DNA of 64,000 bases, from NCBI GenBank assembly GCA_946803715.1, contig CAMPET010000060.1:251594-315593 (forward strand), in the 5' to 3' direction. This document shows, in pieces, positions 24,701 through 35,847 of the stretch. Below the pieces are notes generated by a model, which was not told the DNA's origin, made no database searches, and worked only from the letters and a program-made list of their open reading frames with translations. The position numbers were made by a program, and so were the translations under genes. Source of the DNA: Beroe ovata. Lineage: Eukaryota > Ctenophora > Nuda > Beroida > Beroidae. Within the stretch, counting starts at the first letter, position 1; each line of letters begins with the position of its first letter.

Positions 24701-26093
24701 GCTGTTCAGGGCTGATTGTCATACCTGGCAAAGTTGCATTTGGTAGCAGTACACAATACCAAAATTCTATACCCGATTTCCATGCGTAACTACATAAACC
24801 TCGCAGAATTATTGAATAGTTGTGGTATTCTGTGAAAAATGACTGGAATAGCCAACTCGTTAGGGTGTATTAGAACAAAGACAAGTGATCCGCCCTCAAA
24901 TACTATCATGCCACATCGTGTGACCCAATTAAATACTCCTCTCAAGAAGTGGTATCTGTAGCATCCAACTGGAAAAGTAGTAAGTGTAGCTTCCAACTCA
25001 AGTTAAGTAGTATTCACCCAACTCAAATTGAGTCTTCCATATTCTGTATCCTTAAATTCAGTAGGTCTCTGCAGATCTCAATGGAATTGGTGAATGATGA
25101 TAACTGTAGCTCTCAATACCACACTCAAGGATTAGAATCAAAAGCTCCCAACCCAAGTGGCGGTATCTGTATCTTCCAACTCATGTAACTGATGCTACAA
25201 ACTATAGTGATGGTGTCTGCAGCTCCATGATATGGTGTATGTAGCTCCTAATTCAAAGGTCCTAACTAGCATAGCTGAAGCTGAGTGAGTGACTAAATGA
25301 GATTAATTATGAACTTAATGAAATTAACTGTAACCAGGTGTGTCCAAGCAATCTGTTCATATACAGGTACAGTCAGAGCATAAGAGGTCTTTTGTTCTAA
25401 ACACTGTCGAAAAATCAAGTTGAAAATCCAAAGTGAACTTAATCTCAAAGTTCCTATTTCTAACATTCAAATGCTTCCTTGAAAACAAACGTTTTGAACC
25501 CACATTTGAAGGTTTCAAGTGAAGAACAACTTTTTGGTTTAACAGGAAGCTAAGTAATTCTATTTGTATCCTTCACTGCAAGATTTAACACCCAAACACA
25601 AACGCATCATACAGTGTACACCCTGCTGTACATACAAGGGTTAATCTCGGCTTTGGATAAGGGGTATTCAGTTTAATGAGATCATGACCAAGTATTGAAT
25701 AAGGAAGAAACTCAGAAAACTATGGGATTGACTGGGGCATGAACCCAGAACCAGTTTATTCCCTATTCAGTACTTGGTCATGATCTCATTAAACTTACAG
25801 GAAACTGATTCCAAAGTTTGGGACTGCATTTCTGAAAGCTGAACTGAGAATTAAAGGTTCTTCGTCTTAGTATCAATAGTATGCCTTAGTCCCTTTGATG
25901 AACTATACTGGACGTCGGTAATGCTGGAATATGGAGGCAACCTTATACTCACGCATGATGGAGTACTCAAACTGATGGGGATAGCAAAAACCATCTATTG
26001 CTCATCGCAATATTGAATTTGAATAAAACTGACAATGGATAAAATGAGCCAACTTTCTGCAATGCAAAAATAAAATGCAATACACCAAAATAA
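24701..26093. other. Intergenic with diffuse repeats
   Basis: At about 24955-25260 variants of GTATCTGTAGCTTCCAACTCA recur at 40-60 bp spacing. A 31-bp inverted repeat lies at 25671-25794. Otherwise nothing is supported up to the hAT target site. Confidence 0.5.
25671..25794. repeat. 31-bp inverted repeat (hairpin)
   Basis: Arms 25671-25701 and 25764-25794 (GTTTAATGAGATCATGACCA... and its complement) differ at one position, with a 62-bp loop. No flanking target duplication was seen. Confidence 0.75.
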
Positions 26094-26101
26094 CTCCACC
26101 C

Positions 26102-27356
26102 CAAGGATCGACCGGGATCCCGGCAAAATCCCGGTCCCGGTCAAAATTGGCCTATTTGCCGGGATCCCGGTCCCGGTAAAAATCGTGAAATTAACCGGGA
26201 TTCCAACCGGGATTCTAATATCTATTTTTGGAAAATTCAATTCAATTTTATGAAATTTTTTAAAATTTTCTGAGTTTTTTGTTTTTATAATATTTTGTTA
26301 CTTTAATTGAAATAAAACGAGACGTAAATTTCTCTGAAAAAGTGGCAACAAATTTATTGATATTTCAGATGAAAACAACTAAAAATAGAACACTCAATTA
26401 TAAACATTATCACTCGTCCTCATCCTCGGACTCGTCAGTGATATCTAAGTCGATATCACTATCCTCGTCCTCAGAATCGACCAAGACACTCTCATCCCCC
26501 GACTCCTCATCCGAATCTCTCGGGTCCCTTGTCCCGTTGATCGGGTAGCAGAAGTCGGCAGGTGCCGACTCCAGATTGTTCACATCATACGATCGATTCA
26601 CTGGCAGCCAATCAGAACTGAGCAGCAGTTTACTTCTAATCACAATCAAAGCTGTCGGAATTTACTCAAATGTTTAACAAGAAAAGCTCGGTAATTCGCA
26701 GAGATCGATACTGATAAGCCCTGGTCGTGTTTAAGTTTAACCGATAGGTATTCGATAGATTGGGCTAGTACAAATCTAGATGAGTAATGCGCCATCAAAA
26801 AGCATGGTGAACTTGCTGATTAATACATTCTGGTAATAACGCACAAACATAACTCTTATCAGACTTGTAACTAGTGATAATCGATAAACTCAAATAACCA
26901 AGGAAGTATGATAATAATTAAACTCTGTCAATTGCTGGCATGTGAGGCAACTGTTGTACGTCGGTATTCAACTTCCTGTCGGCAGCCGCTTATTTCTCGT
27001 CCTATGCCGATAGTGCATTTTAGCAACTTAATAAGGGTGCATATTTGGTGGCATTTAGGTACGGCTCATTGGTTTGGGTTATTAGGTATATTGTATGATT
27101 AAAATGAAATGAAATAATTAAAAATTTGAACTTTCAAAGAATTTTTATTTAGTAAATTAGAAAATTTTCTAGTCCCGGTCCCGGTCAAAATCCCGGTCCC
27201 GGTTACAGTCCCGGTCCCGGTTACAGTCCCGGTCCCGGTTACAGTCCCGGTCCCGGTTATAGTCCCGGTCCCGGCAAAATCCCGGTCCCGGCACTTTTTG
27301 CCGATCCCGGTCCCGGTCCCGGTTCCGGCTGAAAAAGCGATCCCGGTCGATCCTTG
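26102..27356. mobile_element. Non-autonomous hAT-type DNA transposon
   Basis: A 1255-bp element with 18-bp perfect terminal inverted repeats, CAAGGATCGACCGGGATC (26102-26119) and its complement at 27339-27356. It is flanked by the identical 8-bp target duplication CTCCACCC (26094-26101 and 27357-27364). Subterminal regions carry many CCCGGTCCCGG motifs, including a tandem array with an 18-bp unit (TTACAGTCCCGGTCCCGG) at about 27195-27275. The 8-bp duplication, CA...TG ends and CCGG-rich subterminal repeats fit the hAT superfamily. The interior has no complete transposase. A minus-strand frame at 26649-26410 encodes an acidic tail (DEESGDESV, SEDEDSDIDLD) that may be a transposase remnant or chance. 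Confidence 0.88.
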
Positions 27357-27364
27357 CTCCACCC

Positions 27365-28241
27365 TACTTGCTACTGCGCGCGCTATGCTATTATTGCAGA
27401 TGTTGTCATGGTCAGTCATCTGACTTATACTATTGACATGGACAGTACTGACCTTTGTTCGTCGCGCCTCGTGCGTGCTGTCATCGATGGTTGCTTTTGT
27501 CAAATATTATTTGCATCTTCCACTGCTTGTTGCGCGCGGCTCGTCAGATTTCATTTCATGACTTTTGTTTTTTGTTCTCGCGCGCGCGCTTTCATGAAAT
27601 ACCGAAATGATGAAAGCTTTCGATGAAGCGAAGGCGAGAGACAGAGGTCAGATAAAATCTGACAACGTGTGCGCGCGGGAAAACTGCACAGTTTATAGAC
27701 ATCCGGCAAAACTATTTTATTTTGATGTGTGGTGCCAATGGTAAAGAAAACCCTACATATAATTTTTCATATCAGTCACATTTGTCAAAGAAGAGCATGT
27801 CTATTTGTACTGCTGATCATGAAATCATTTATTTCTGATCATAAAATCAACACCCAGCAGTTTGTCACTGAAAAGTTATCTATTGAATTCCTCTTTAAGA
27901 ATTTCCATTACCTGTTTGTCCATAAGGTTTCAACCTTGACAAATGAGTTTGTAAAAGAGTCTACAACAAAAATGAGTAGGCAATTGATATCAGTTATGAA
28001 TATTAGTCATTCTATAACAGTGATGAGTGATGTTGTGAAATATCAATTTGATTGTCCATCTATTTTGAATTTTTAACACTGCCTCATTTTTATGAATGCC
28101 TTCAGCTCATGAATTCCATTCTGATAGAAGAATAGGCCTCTGGTGATTAAATTTATATCCATTTGGTCCTTGAATGGCTATTGAGGAATTCTACCCTTCT
28201 CTGATATCTTCATCAAGATTGTGAATCATATGACCTGAGTA
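27365..28241. other. Intergenic between hAT element and alpha-catenin-like gene
   Basis: Contains the putative MITE relic at 27491-27709, then AT-rich sequence. A 115-codon open frame at 27729-28076 shows no recognised similarity and I do not call it. Confidence 0.5.
27491..27709. mobile_element. Degenerate relic of the TTGCCGGAT MITE family (putative)
   Basis: The left part has CCACTGCTTGTTGCGCGCGG (compare CCACTGTTTCTTGCGCGCGG in the 60.7-kb element). The right end is GCGCGCGGGAAAACTGCACA...CATCCGGCAA, like the family right arm. The centre holds TTTCGATGAAGCGAAGG, echoing the CTTCGATGAAGGCG core of the 61.1-kb copy. No target duplication was recognised; probably an old insertion. Confidence 0.45.
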
Positions 28242-30569
28242 ATGCTTCCAACATTCTCTTCTGTCATAGACTTTGATGTACAGACAAAACTTATCAGGGG
28301 AGCTTTGACTCCATTAGCTAATCAAGTCTCCATAATGTCTTCATATCATAATAAAAAGAAGGGTATGAAATCTAAGAAAGTGATTGCCCATGCAAAAAAT
28401 GTAAATGATATTTGTTATGAGCTTATTAAGTTTGCAAGGGAAGTGGCAAAAGAGCATACTGATGTTGAATATGAACTCGTTCAAGCATGTAACAGAACTA
28501 ATGATGTCTGTAATCTTATGAAGTCAAAAATCGAAGGTGAAGACAAACATGATACATCAGGTACAGTGATAGACATTGCCAAGCAGCTGATCAATAATGT
28601 TGCAAGGATATTGATTGTGGCCGATTCTGCTGATTTACTCCTTATTGATAAGAGTATCAGTGATGTCAGATGCTGCCTAAGAAATGTAGAACAGTGTGAT
28701 GACATTTTTTCATTTGATGAAATATTCCAAAAGCTCAGTGGGGCCATGGACGTTCTCATGAAGCAGATTGCCAGTAGGCAAATGGACCTTATTGATATTC
28801 ACAAGAAAGAAGAGTTTGGTTTAGTGCGTGCAATGTGGATGAGATGCAAGGAAAGACTTTATACTTCATCTCGGGTAGGAATAGTTCACCCTGAGTTAGA
28901 ATCTGGTATTTGTAATAGAAATTTAGTTCTCCAAGAGATCAATGAAGCTATAAAAAAGATTCAGTTGGTGATTAAAGGAAGATCATCTTCAGATTCTCAA
29001 AGTAAAGTTGGCATTTTGGCATCCTGTTTTGAGGAATTTGAAATAAATGTCATTTTTGCCAATAAAATGAATAGGGAGCAACAAAATCTTCTGCAAAATA
29101 ACCTTGAAATCATCATTAAGGAAGCAAATATCATTGCTGAATCTGCTTCAACCAGAGAGGAGAGACAACTGAATATCCAAAGGTTGTGTAAAGACTGTGA
29201 GCGCCTTTTGAATATTTTAGTTCATTCCAACCCGGAAGTAAAGAATGACAAACAGATTGAAAAACTTTGTAAAACAACTGGTGAACTCAAGCATTATTTG
29301 CAACTTGCCACTTTGGATCATATTGATGACTTTTACTTTTTACCTCATATTCCTTTTCAAGTATTGTACAATATAACTGCTGATGGTGCAAAAAATAAAG
29401 ACCAACATCGTGAAAGTGAACAAGATATGGCACAGCACGTCATGAATCTTGAAATCATAGCAAAAATGGCTTGCTCCCTCTCAATGGAGTCTTATCACAA
29501 CAAAGTTGTAAGAATTGCAATCAATAACATAATAAACCTTTTTCGACAAGTGGTATTTGCAACAAGAAGTTTAGCCAACCAATCCAAGAGTGAGTTCATT
29601 GTAAAAAATATTGATGTGTATAGAAAAGCTTGGACAAAAGAGTTGAATCTTTTAGTTGAAGCTGTTGATGAGATTTCACCTGTAAATGAATTCTTATACA
29701 TCAGCCTTTGCCATGCAAAGGAAAATGTTGAGCAGATAATTATGATTCTAGATACAGGTTCAAAATATAAGAATGATCCAAATGGACAAAATTGGGCAGA
29801 TCTAGATCAAAATGTTGATGCTCTAGTGAACAGAACTTTTCGTGCACTTAGTGTTGTGAAGGAAGAAAGACGTAAGGTTGTAGATGAGCGATATTTAACT
29901 TCTGACCCAGTGATGAAGCGACTCCATGGACTCATCAAATACACTCTTTCCGACACAAAGAAGCTATGCAATGACATTGTTAGTAGTGGTAAAGATAAAG
30001 GCCATGAACTGAAAAGCAAGGTAAGAGAAGTTATCTCTCAGCTCAGTTTTCTTCAGATCGAATTTTCCAAGGCTTCAACTCGATGTGATGCTTACATTGA
30101 ATCATTCAAACAAGAATGTCATTCTAGTGAACATCAACTCAATAAACAGGACTTGTTTAGTCAGGACAAGTTGTTGCAATTGTCCCTCAGAATTTGTAAT
30201 CTCCTTAAGTTGGTTGTGTCAGACATAGAGCATGAAAATTGTTTAGAACATTGGCCAACTGTTATACAGAACCTCAGGAATCTGAACACTGAAGTTATAC
30301 ATCTTGACCATCTCATAAGAGAGCATATTACAAACTTTAGGTCAACCGCCAGTAAGAGTGAGACCCTTACCAGATATTCCACCAAAATTATAGAATGTTC
30401 GAGGCATGCAATGAATGAATCCATGAAGGACATGTCATTTTATGTCAGTTATGGCGATATCTTTGTTGCAATACTTTCATCATCGAAGCTCATTGTGAGT
30501 TATTTGCCAGAAATTAACAAAAGTTGTACAGTTTCTAATAGTAAGAGGAAGAAAATTCTGAAAAAATGA
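28242..30569 (+). CDS. Intronless alpha-catenin/vinculin-family protein
   Basis: A single uninterrupted frame of 775 codons. It aligns by eye along most of alpha-catenin. The N-terminal region (TKLIRGALTPLANQVSIM; NNVARILIVADSADLLLID) matches the dimerisation/beta-catenin-binding bundle. LYTSSRVGIVHPE matches LYTASQACLQHPD. YRKAWTKELNLLVEAVDEIS matches the M-region segment FKEQWEKQVRVLTDAVDDIT. The C-terminal roughly 130 residues fit a shortened five-helix actin-binding domain and end in a basic tail (SKRKKILKK). Alpha-catenins link cadherin-beta-catenin to F-actin. Divergence is high and it is shorter than the usual 900 or so residues. Absence of introns, in a window where most other genes have several, suggests a retrocopy under selection. 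Start could be M1 (28242) or a Met about 30 codons in. Confidence 0.87.
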   Translation: MLPTFSSVIDFDVQTKLIRGALTPLANQVSIMSSYHNKKKGMKSKKVIAHAKNVNDICYELIKFAREVAKEHTDVEYELVQACNRTNDVCNLMKSKIEGEDKHDTSGTVIDIAKQLINNVARILIVADSADLLLIDKSISDVRCCLRNVEQCDDIFSFDEIFQKLSGAMDVLMKQIASRQMDLIDIHKKEEFGLVRAMWMRCKERLYTSSRVGIVHPELESGICNRNLVLQEINEAIKKIQLVIKGRSSSDSQSKVGILASCFEEFEINVIFANKMNREQQNLLQNNLEIIIKEANIIAESASTREERQLNIQRLCKDCERLLNILVHSNPEVKNDKQIEKLCKTTGELKHYLQLATLDHIDDFYFLPHIPFQVLYNITADGAKNKDQHRESEQDMAQHVMNLEIIAKMACSLSMESYHNKVVRIAINNIINLFRQVVFATRSLANQSKSEFIVKNIDVYRKAWTKELNLLVEAVDEISPVNEFLYISLCHAKENVEQIIMILDTGSKYKNDPNGQNWADLDQNVDALVNRTFRALSVVKEERRKVVDERYLTSDPVMKRLHGLIKYTLSDTKKLCNDIVSSGKDKGHELKSKVREVISQLSFLQIEFSKASTRCDAYIESFKQECHSSEHQLNKQDLFSQDKLLQLSLRICNLLKLVVSDIEHENCLEHWPTVIQNLRNLNTEVIHLDHLIREHITNFRSTASKSETLTRYSTKIIECSRHAMNESMKDMSFYVSYGDIFVAILSSSKLIVSYLPEINKSCTVSNSKRKKILKK

Positions 30570-31036
30570 TTTTTATACATACTAGGTTGTTTTGTAATTT
30601 ATTCAAGAGACAGTTTGTTCTATACAATTATTAGTCCGATTGTGTATTTTCTGCCATTACATAGACCGTTAATTTTTGTGGCGAAATACGCCCTGGGAGA
30701 CCACCAATGTTTGTCTGCCAATTTGCCTTTTACCCCTTGTAAAATACCATGTGTTCTTGAGTGTGATAAATCATCATGTATGAGACATTACCTAATACTC
30801 TAATACATTATCAGAGAAAATGCAAATTAACTACAGAATATTATTTGGTGTTACGAAAACTTGCTATATCTCTTTGTAAACTTATCAGCCAATTCTAATC
30901 TAGAACAATTCTAGCATTCCAAATTAAATTTAAAGCAGACAAACAAATCAAATGACACTCTATTCCAAGCACAATAGACGTGGAATGGATTTCACGAACT
31001 GATTTCCACTGGTATTAACGTCACTGAGGTTATTGG
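30570..31036. other. Intergenic between alpha-catenin-like gene and ORC1
   Basis: AT-rich, about 470 bp. It should contain the ORC1 promoter. No motif I would call. Confidence 0.5.
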
Positions 31037-34000
31037 ATGCCCTTGCCTGTTGAATACGACGAAAAATCGCCGCCACAGTAAGAAGCATGGGAAATCTGTG
31101 ACAAATTAAAATCTGGGACCCTGCTTGTCCCTACACTTTGCTTATTTCAGATGGTTTAAGTTGAACAACATCAAATACTGGTTACGTGATCCAGTGGTGA
31201 TCAATGGGGAGGACTCATCAATTTACTATGGACTCATCTCAAAGATAAGGAAAAATAACCTCCTCCAAGTGCAATGGTAAATTTATCAAATCCTGGGCTG
31301 GAATAGTCAGTTCTATACTGAACCTATAATAAACCCATATTTTATACTCGAATTTGAGAATTTTAACTGATAACTCATGATAAGATTACCCAGGTTTTAT
31401 CTCCCCCACGAAATGGTGATGAGCAAGGTAGAGAGAGCAAGTTTGCATCCAAATGAAATTTTCGCGACTGAATGTACGGATGATATTGATATTGAGGCCG
31501 TGCAAATGAAAGCGGCAATCTTCCATACTCGAGGATTTGTAAGTCGATCTCTTGCTTTACATTATCTTTGGATTTTCTGTCTCTCTGGACTTCAATGACC
31601 ATGAATGGGTCTTGCTTTCCAGGCCCCACCTCGTAATGTTCCTCAAGAATGGCTGATTCTCAGAAGGAAATACGACCCTTACAAGAATCAAATAAAGAGC
31701 ATTGACTTAGTCACTGATCGATTGCAAAGGATCGATAAGCTAAATGTGTCGTTATGTGAACCGGACCATAAGCAGAAGACACCTAAAAGAACTACAGTAA
31801 ATATTCTACAAGCATCAACAGTGTTGTCGTAAACAGCTTATTTACCTTAGTATCAATATGATAATTAACTTTAAATTAATCCATCAACGTATGCCCCAGA
31901 AACCCAGAAGAACCTCCAGACAGAACTCAGAGTCAGATAGCGACAGAAAGAGCAGAAAAACACTCTCATCATCCGATGAGAGCCAGACTAAAGCCTCGAG
32001 TGAGTCCTCTCCAACTGACAAAAGGACTAAGAGCACCTTCTTTTTCATGTCTGCAGACGATTTTCAGCCCCAGAGCATAGATGTTACAAAAAAGCAGCCC
32101 GGGGTTTCTTCGAAAAATCTGAAAAACTCTCTTTCCACGCCCCAACCAAAGAGCATAAAATTCAATGAACTTGGTAGCAAGAGTGAAAGTCGGAAAGGAA
32201 GGTCAACGAAGCTGACATCAGAGTTGGAAACTTTATCTTTGGCAGCAGGGACCAGTTCATCACTAGCAAAACAGAAGCCCCCAGTCAACCAAGACAAAAC
32301 CCCGAGTCGCACCTCCAAACCAAATCAGGAGGAGAAAACACCGAGTCGTTCCTCTAAATCCTACCATCAAGAGAAAACCCCAAGTCAAACAACTCGATCA
32401 GGTCGTAAGGTTAAACCAGTCGATAACTTCCACAGCCTCCAGAAATCCCTGGCTCTTGAGGCTCTAGCGAGATCGAACCTCCTTCCAAAACAGCAACATA
32501 AGCAGTCGCAATCAAGCACTGATTCGTGTAGCGAAGATCAAGAAATATCGTTCAAAGAAAACAAGAGGCCAACCTCAACTCCTTCGAGAAGCAAAGCGAG
32601 GAGTAAAAAGAAGGAGGGGCGTGATTCTAGTAGCGAGGATGTGTCCAGTGGAGAAGAGTTCACTGTTGAGAAGAAAAAGAAGAGCAGTTCTAGGACACCG
32701 ATGCGAGGCAGAACACCACTAGCTCCTAAGAATCTGAAACCTACCCTAGTCATGACACCTTGCGTTATACCCATGAGGTAAGGTTGGTGACAACTTAGCA
32801 CGAAATTCCCACGATATCAATGTTTTTTTGACAATCAATCACATAGTTCTCAATATGATGTTTCTCTAGAGACAACGGCAACAAGAAAGAGAGTTCGTAC
32901 AGTTTAGCACGGACTAAACTGCATGTTTGCGCGGTTCCAGAGTCACTTCCTTGTAGGTGAGTACCTACCTAGGTGACAGGTCGCATAGTATGAATTTAGT
33001 TTGTCAACCAGAAGGTAAAGGGTAAAGATTTGGTGACAGCATGGTGGTGATTGTTGTCTATGTACTTGCAACAATTCCATACTGTATGGATTGTTGAAAG
33101 TATTGATAATTTTGGGAATGTTTTATTTTTCTCTCAGGGAAGAACAATTTGCTGACATCTACTACTTCCTGGAGACGAGGTTGGAGGAGGGTTCTGGCGG
33201 ATGCATGTATATCAGTGGTGTCCCTGGGACAGGTAACATAAACACACCTCACCGTGATCGAATATCTTCAACAGCAACAACACATGTGAAGTGACATTGA
33301 TCTGTCCCTTGACATCTTGTTACAATTGGACCTGAATCCCCTCTCCCAGGGAAAACTGCCACGGTACGCGATGTATTGACACACATTAGTGACGGGGACT
33401 TCGACTACCAGATGATCGAGATAAACGGAATGAAACTGAGTGATCCGAAACAGCTTTACTCGCTCATTTACAGGGTTTGTGTTGACACCAGTAATTGATG
33501 ATCCGTTCAGTTCATCGCTCAACCTGATGGTTCGGTGTACGCTTTTCTCGTTTCTACTCTATAATCATTTCTTTGCAGCACTTAGAGGGTAAGAAAGTGA
33601 CACCTGATCACGGAAACCTGCTTCTCAGTGAATATTTCGGAAAGAATGAGAAGAAGTCCATTGTACTGGTAGTTGACGAGGTGACACTTGTGTTCTAATA
33701 CATCTTACTCTAGATCGTACTCGTGATTGCGTCTTATTCCATCCCACCTACGTCCTACATATCGCTTAATTCCTATTCAACCCGCATGGAAACTGACATC
33801 ACAACTTCAATATTACTATCGACGAGGTCCACTACAAAATTTTATATTCCAGCTCGATTTGTTGTGGACCCGGAAGCAACACGTTATGTACAACTTGTTC
33901 GATTGGCCGAACAGACTGAACAGCAAGCTGGTCGTTATTGCTATTGCCAACACCATGGATTTGCCTGAGAGAATGTTGATGAACAAAGTTGCTAGCAGAT

Positions 34001-35432
34001 TGGTTAGTAGTCTGGGGCTATTTGTGAACGAAAACAGTGAAAAATTTCATGGTTTTTACGTGGCCAGTGACCCCATGTGACCATGTTTTAGGGTTTGACA
34101 CGGATGACATTCCAACCATACTCGCACAAACAACTACTCGAAATCATCAACTCACGTCTGGAGGGAACCACTGCATTTGCTCCCGAGGCTTGTATGCTGG
34201 CCGCCAGGAAGGTACGATCAATACAACCTTTTTAATTCTGCAAACATACATTACGACGTCATAATTACGCCATTACCCTATTACCAGGTGGCAGCAGCTT
34301 CAGGTGACGCGCGCCGTGCTCTAGACATATGCCGCCACGCTATTGATATTGCTGAGTTGGAGAATGCTGAGAACGTGACAAGTCTCCACATTCAGCGAGC
34401 TATCACTAACATGTACCAGAGTGCCAAGACAAAAGCTATCATGTTAGTTTGATAGAAGTTGGAAGGGGGAGCTTCATCCCCAGTCACTGGATTCATCTGT
34501 TTTTGTCGCGAAGATGATAGTCAATTACTTCTACTCTACCCCCTCCCTCCCTTGGCCCTGACCCTTGCAATATATCACTTGTCTGAAGGAGCTACTTTCA
34601 GAAACTGCACTCTGTACCAGAAGATATTCCTGAAGTCCGTGTTGGGAGTGTTCAGAAGGAAGGGAGTGGAAGAGGCAGTGTTCAAAGAGGTGTACGAGGT
34701 GTTCTGTAGTCTGTGCCAATTCCAGAGTAAGTATTTGCAGCTTTATACTTATATCATCTATTTTGATATTATAGCATTGATGTTTCATACGTGATAGATT
34801 GATAAGAAGGGTGTAGAATGTGTAGAATGTGGGTGAGTGGCTTAGTGGTATGGGCTCATGACTTTCGGTCGAGAGATCGCAAGTTCGAGTCCCTGCCACC
34901 GCACCACTCAGCTAAGGGTGAGAGATTAAACTCAAGCCTAGGCAGCCCTACGGTTCACTCAGCCGAGCGTACAGGAAACTGTGCGGGAGGGTTAAATGAG
35001 GAGCTGCCCATTGCAGCGAAGTCTCGGGCGAATAAAGTATGGATTACATTTCCTTAACCGTCACTGGCTTGATTACTTGTATCCTTCGATTCCTGTCATT
35101 GGCTGTACAGCTGTTGGAATAGGAGTAAAACTATCATAAATAAAAAAAAAAATCGCTACCCGTCTCATACATCGCTGTAAAGTTGAATTCTATACGGGTT
35201 GTTAAGCGCATTAGGTATCTATCGAGATGGCACCCTTATTACATCACCATGCACCCGTCCAGGCATATTTTGCCCCCCGTGTGGGTCTGTGTTGAAGCTG
35301 TGCGTGGAGTTGGGTAGTTGTAGGATACTCCTGGTGGAACAAGGCCCACCTACCCTCCACACCCACATCAGACTCAACTGTGCGCAGGATGATGTGGTCT
35401 TCGCACTCAAGGAAACATCCTCTGAGAAGTGA
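31037..35432 (+). CDS. ORC1: Origin recognition complex subunit 1
   Basis: Fourteen exons: 31037-31077, 31151-31276, 31394-31538, 31623-31796, 31900-32777, 32870-32956, 33138-33232, 33350-33474, 33579-33680, 33853-34002, 34092-34211, 34288-34442, 34602-34726 and 35263-35432. Phases close at 830 residues (human about 860). Order: BAH domain ([25 protein letters not shown]), a long Ser/Lys-rich disordered region in exon 5, then the AAA+ ATPase with Walker A GVPGTGKT (511-518), Walker B LVVDE (587-591), [18 protein letters not shown] and sensor-2 region [13 protein letters not shown], then the winged helix ending [16 protein letters not shown]1 is the ATP-binding ORC subunit that licenses origins; the BAH domain reads H4K20me2 in animals. 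An AATAAA lies at 35569. The last exon is duplicated at 37002-37171 by an apparent assembly duplication. Confidence 0.96.
34831..35151 (+). mobile_element. tRNA-derived SINE
   Basis: The 5' head has a perfect polymerase III A box TGGCTTAGTGG (34838-34848) and a B box AGTTCGAGTCC (34882-34892) at tRNA spacing. A roughly 220-bp tRNA-unrelated body follows, ending in an A-rich tail (about 35140-35151). It lies in ORC1 intron 13. The second copy of this locus (near 36880) lacks it, giving an empty-site allele. No long exact target duplication is obvious; a GTGTAGAATGT repeat sits at the left border. Confidence 0.85.
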
Positions 35433-35847
35433 GAACAGAGATCATGCTGCTTTGGGAGTGTGATAGATGGAAAAATTTGACGGGAGTTCCGTTAATTTGA
35501 GCGGTACAAGAAGTTTATATTGTGTCACTGTTGTTGTGATTGATAATTGTTTTTAATTAACAGTTCTTAATAAATGTTCATAATGTTAAGCATCGCGGAT
35601 GATTATGTGACTACTTTTAACTTTTTAATCACGTCAACGAATGCAATTATTGCAAATGTTAGGCTATTTCTATCCCAATTACCTAAATTATTATTTGAGT
35701 GTTGCAGACTTGATATATTTATTCGAATTGCTACAATCGCCGTTTGACTCATTTGAAACTCATTCTCCTCCCTCCATTTGGTTATGTTTGTTCATCGATA
35801 GAACCTCTTTGCAAGAAAGACAAACCCTCAAACTCGGTCATTTTAGA

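Noticed and set aside
27099-27503. 134-codon minus-strand frame with GTGTGTGT-like peptide
   Set aside because: Translation of the CCCGGTCCCGG subterminal array of the hAT element; not a protein gene.
34831-34905. Genuine tRNA gene
   Set aside because: A and B boxes are present, but the acceptor stem does not pair and a SINE body with A-rich tail follows.
34818-35057. 79-codon + strand frame in ORC1 intron 13
   Set aside because: Lies entirely in the SINE; the tRNA-like promoter boxes explain the sequence.
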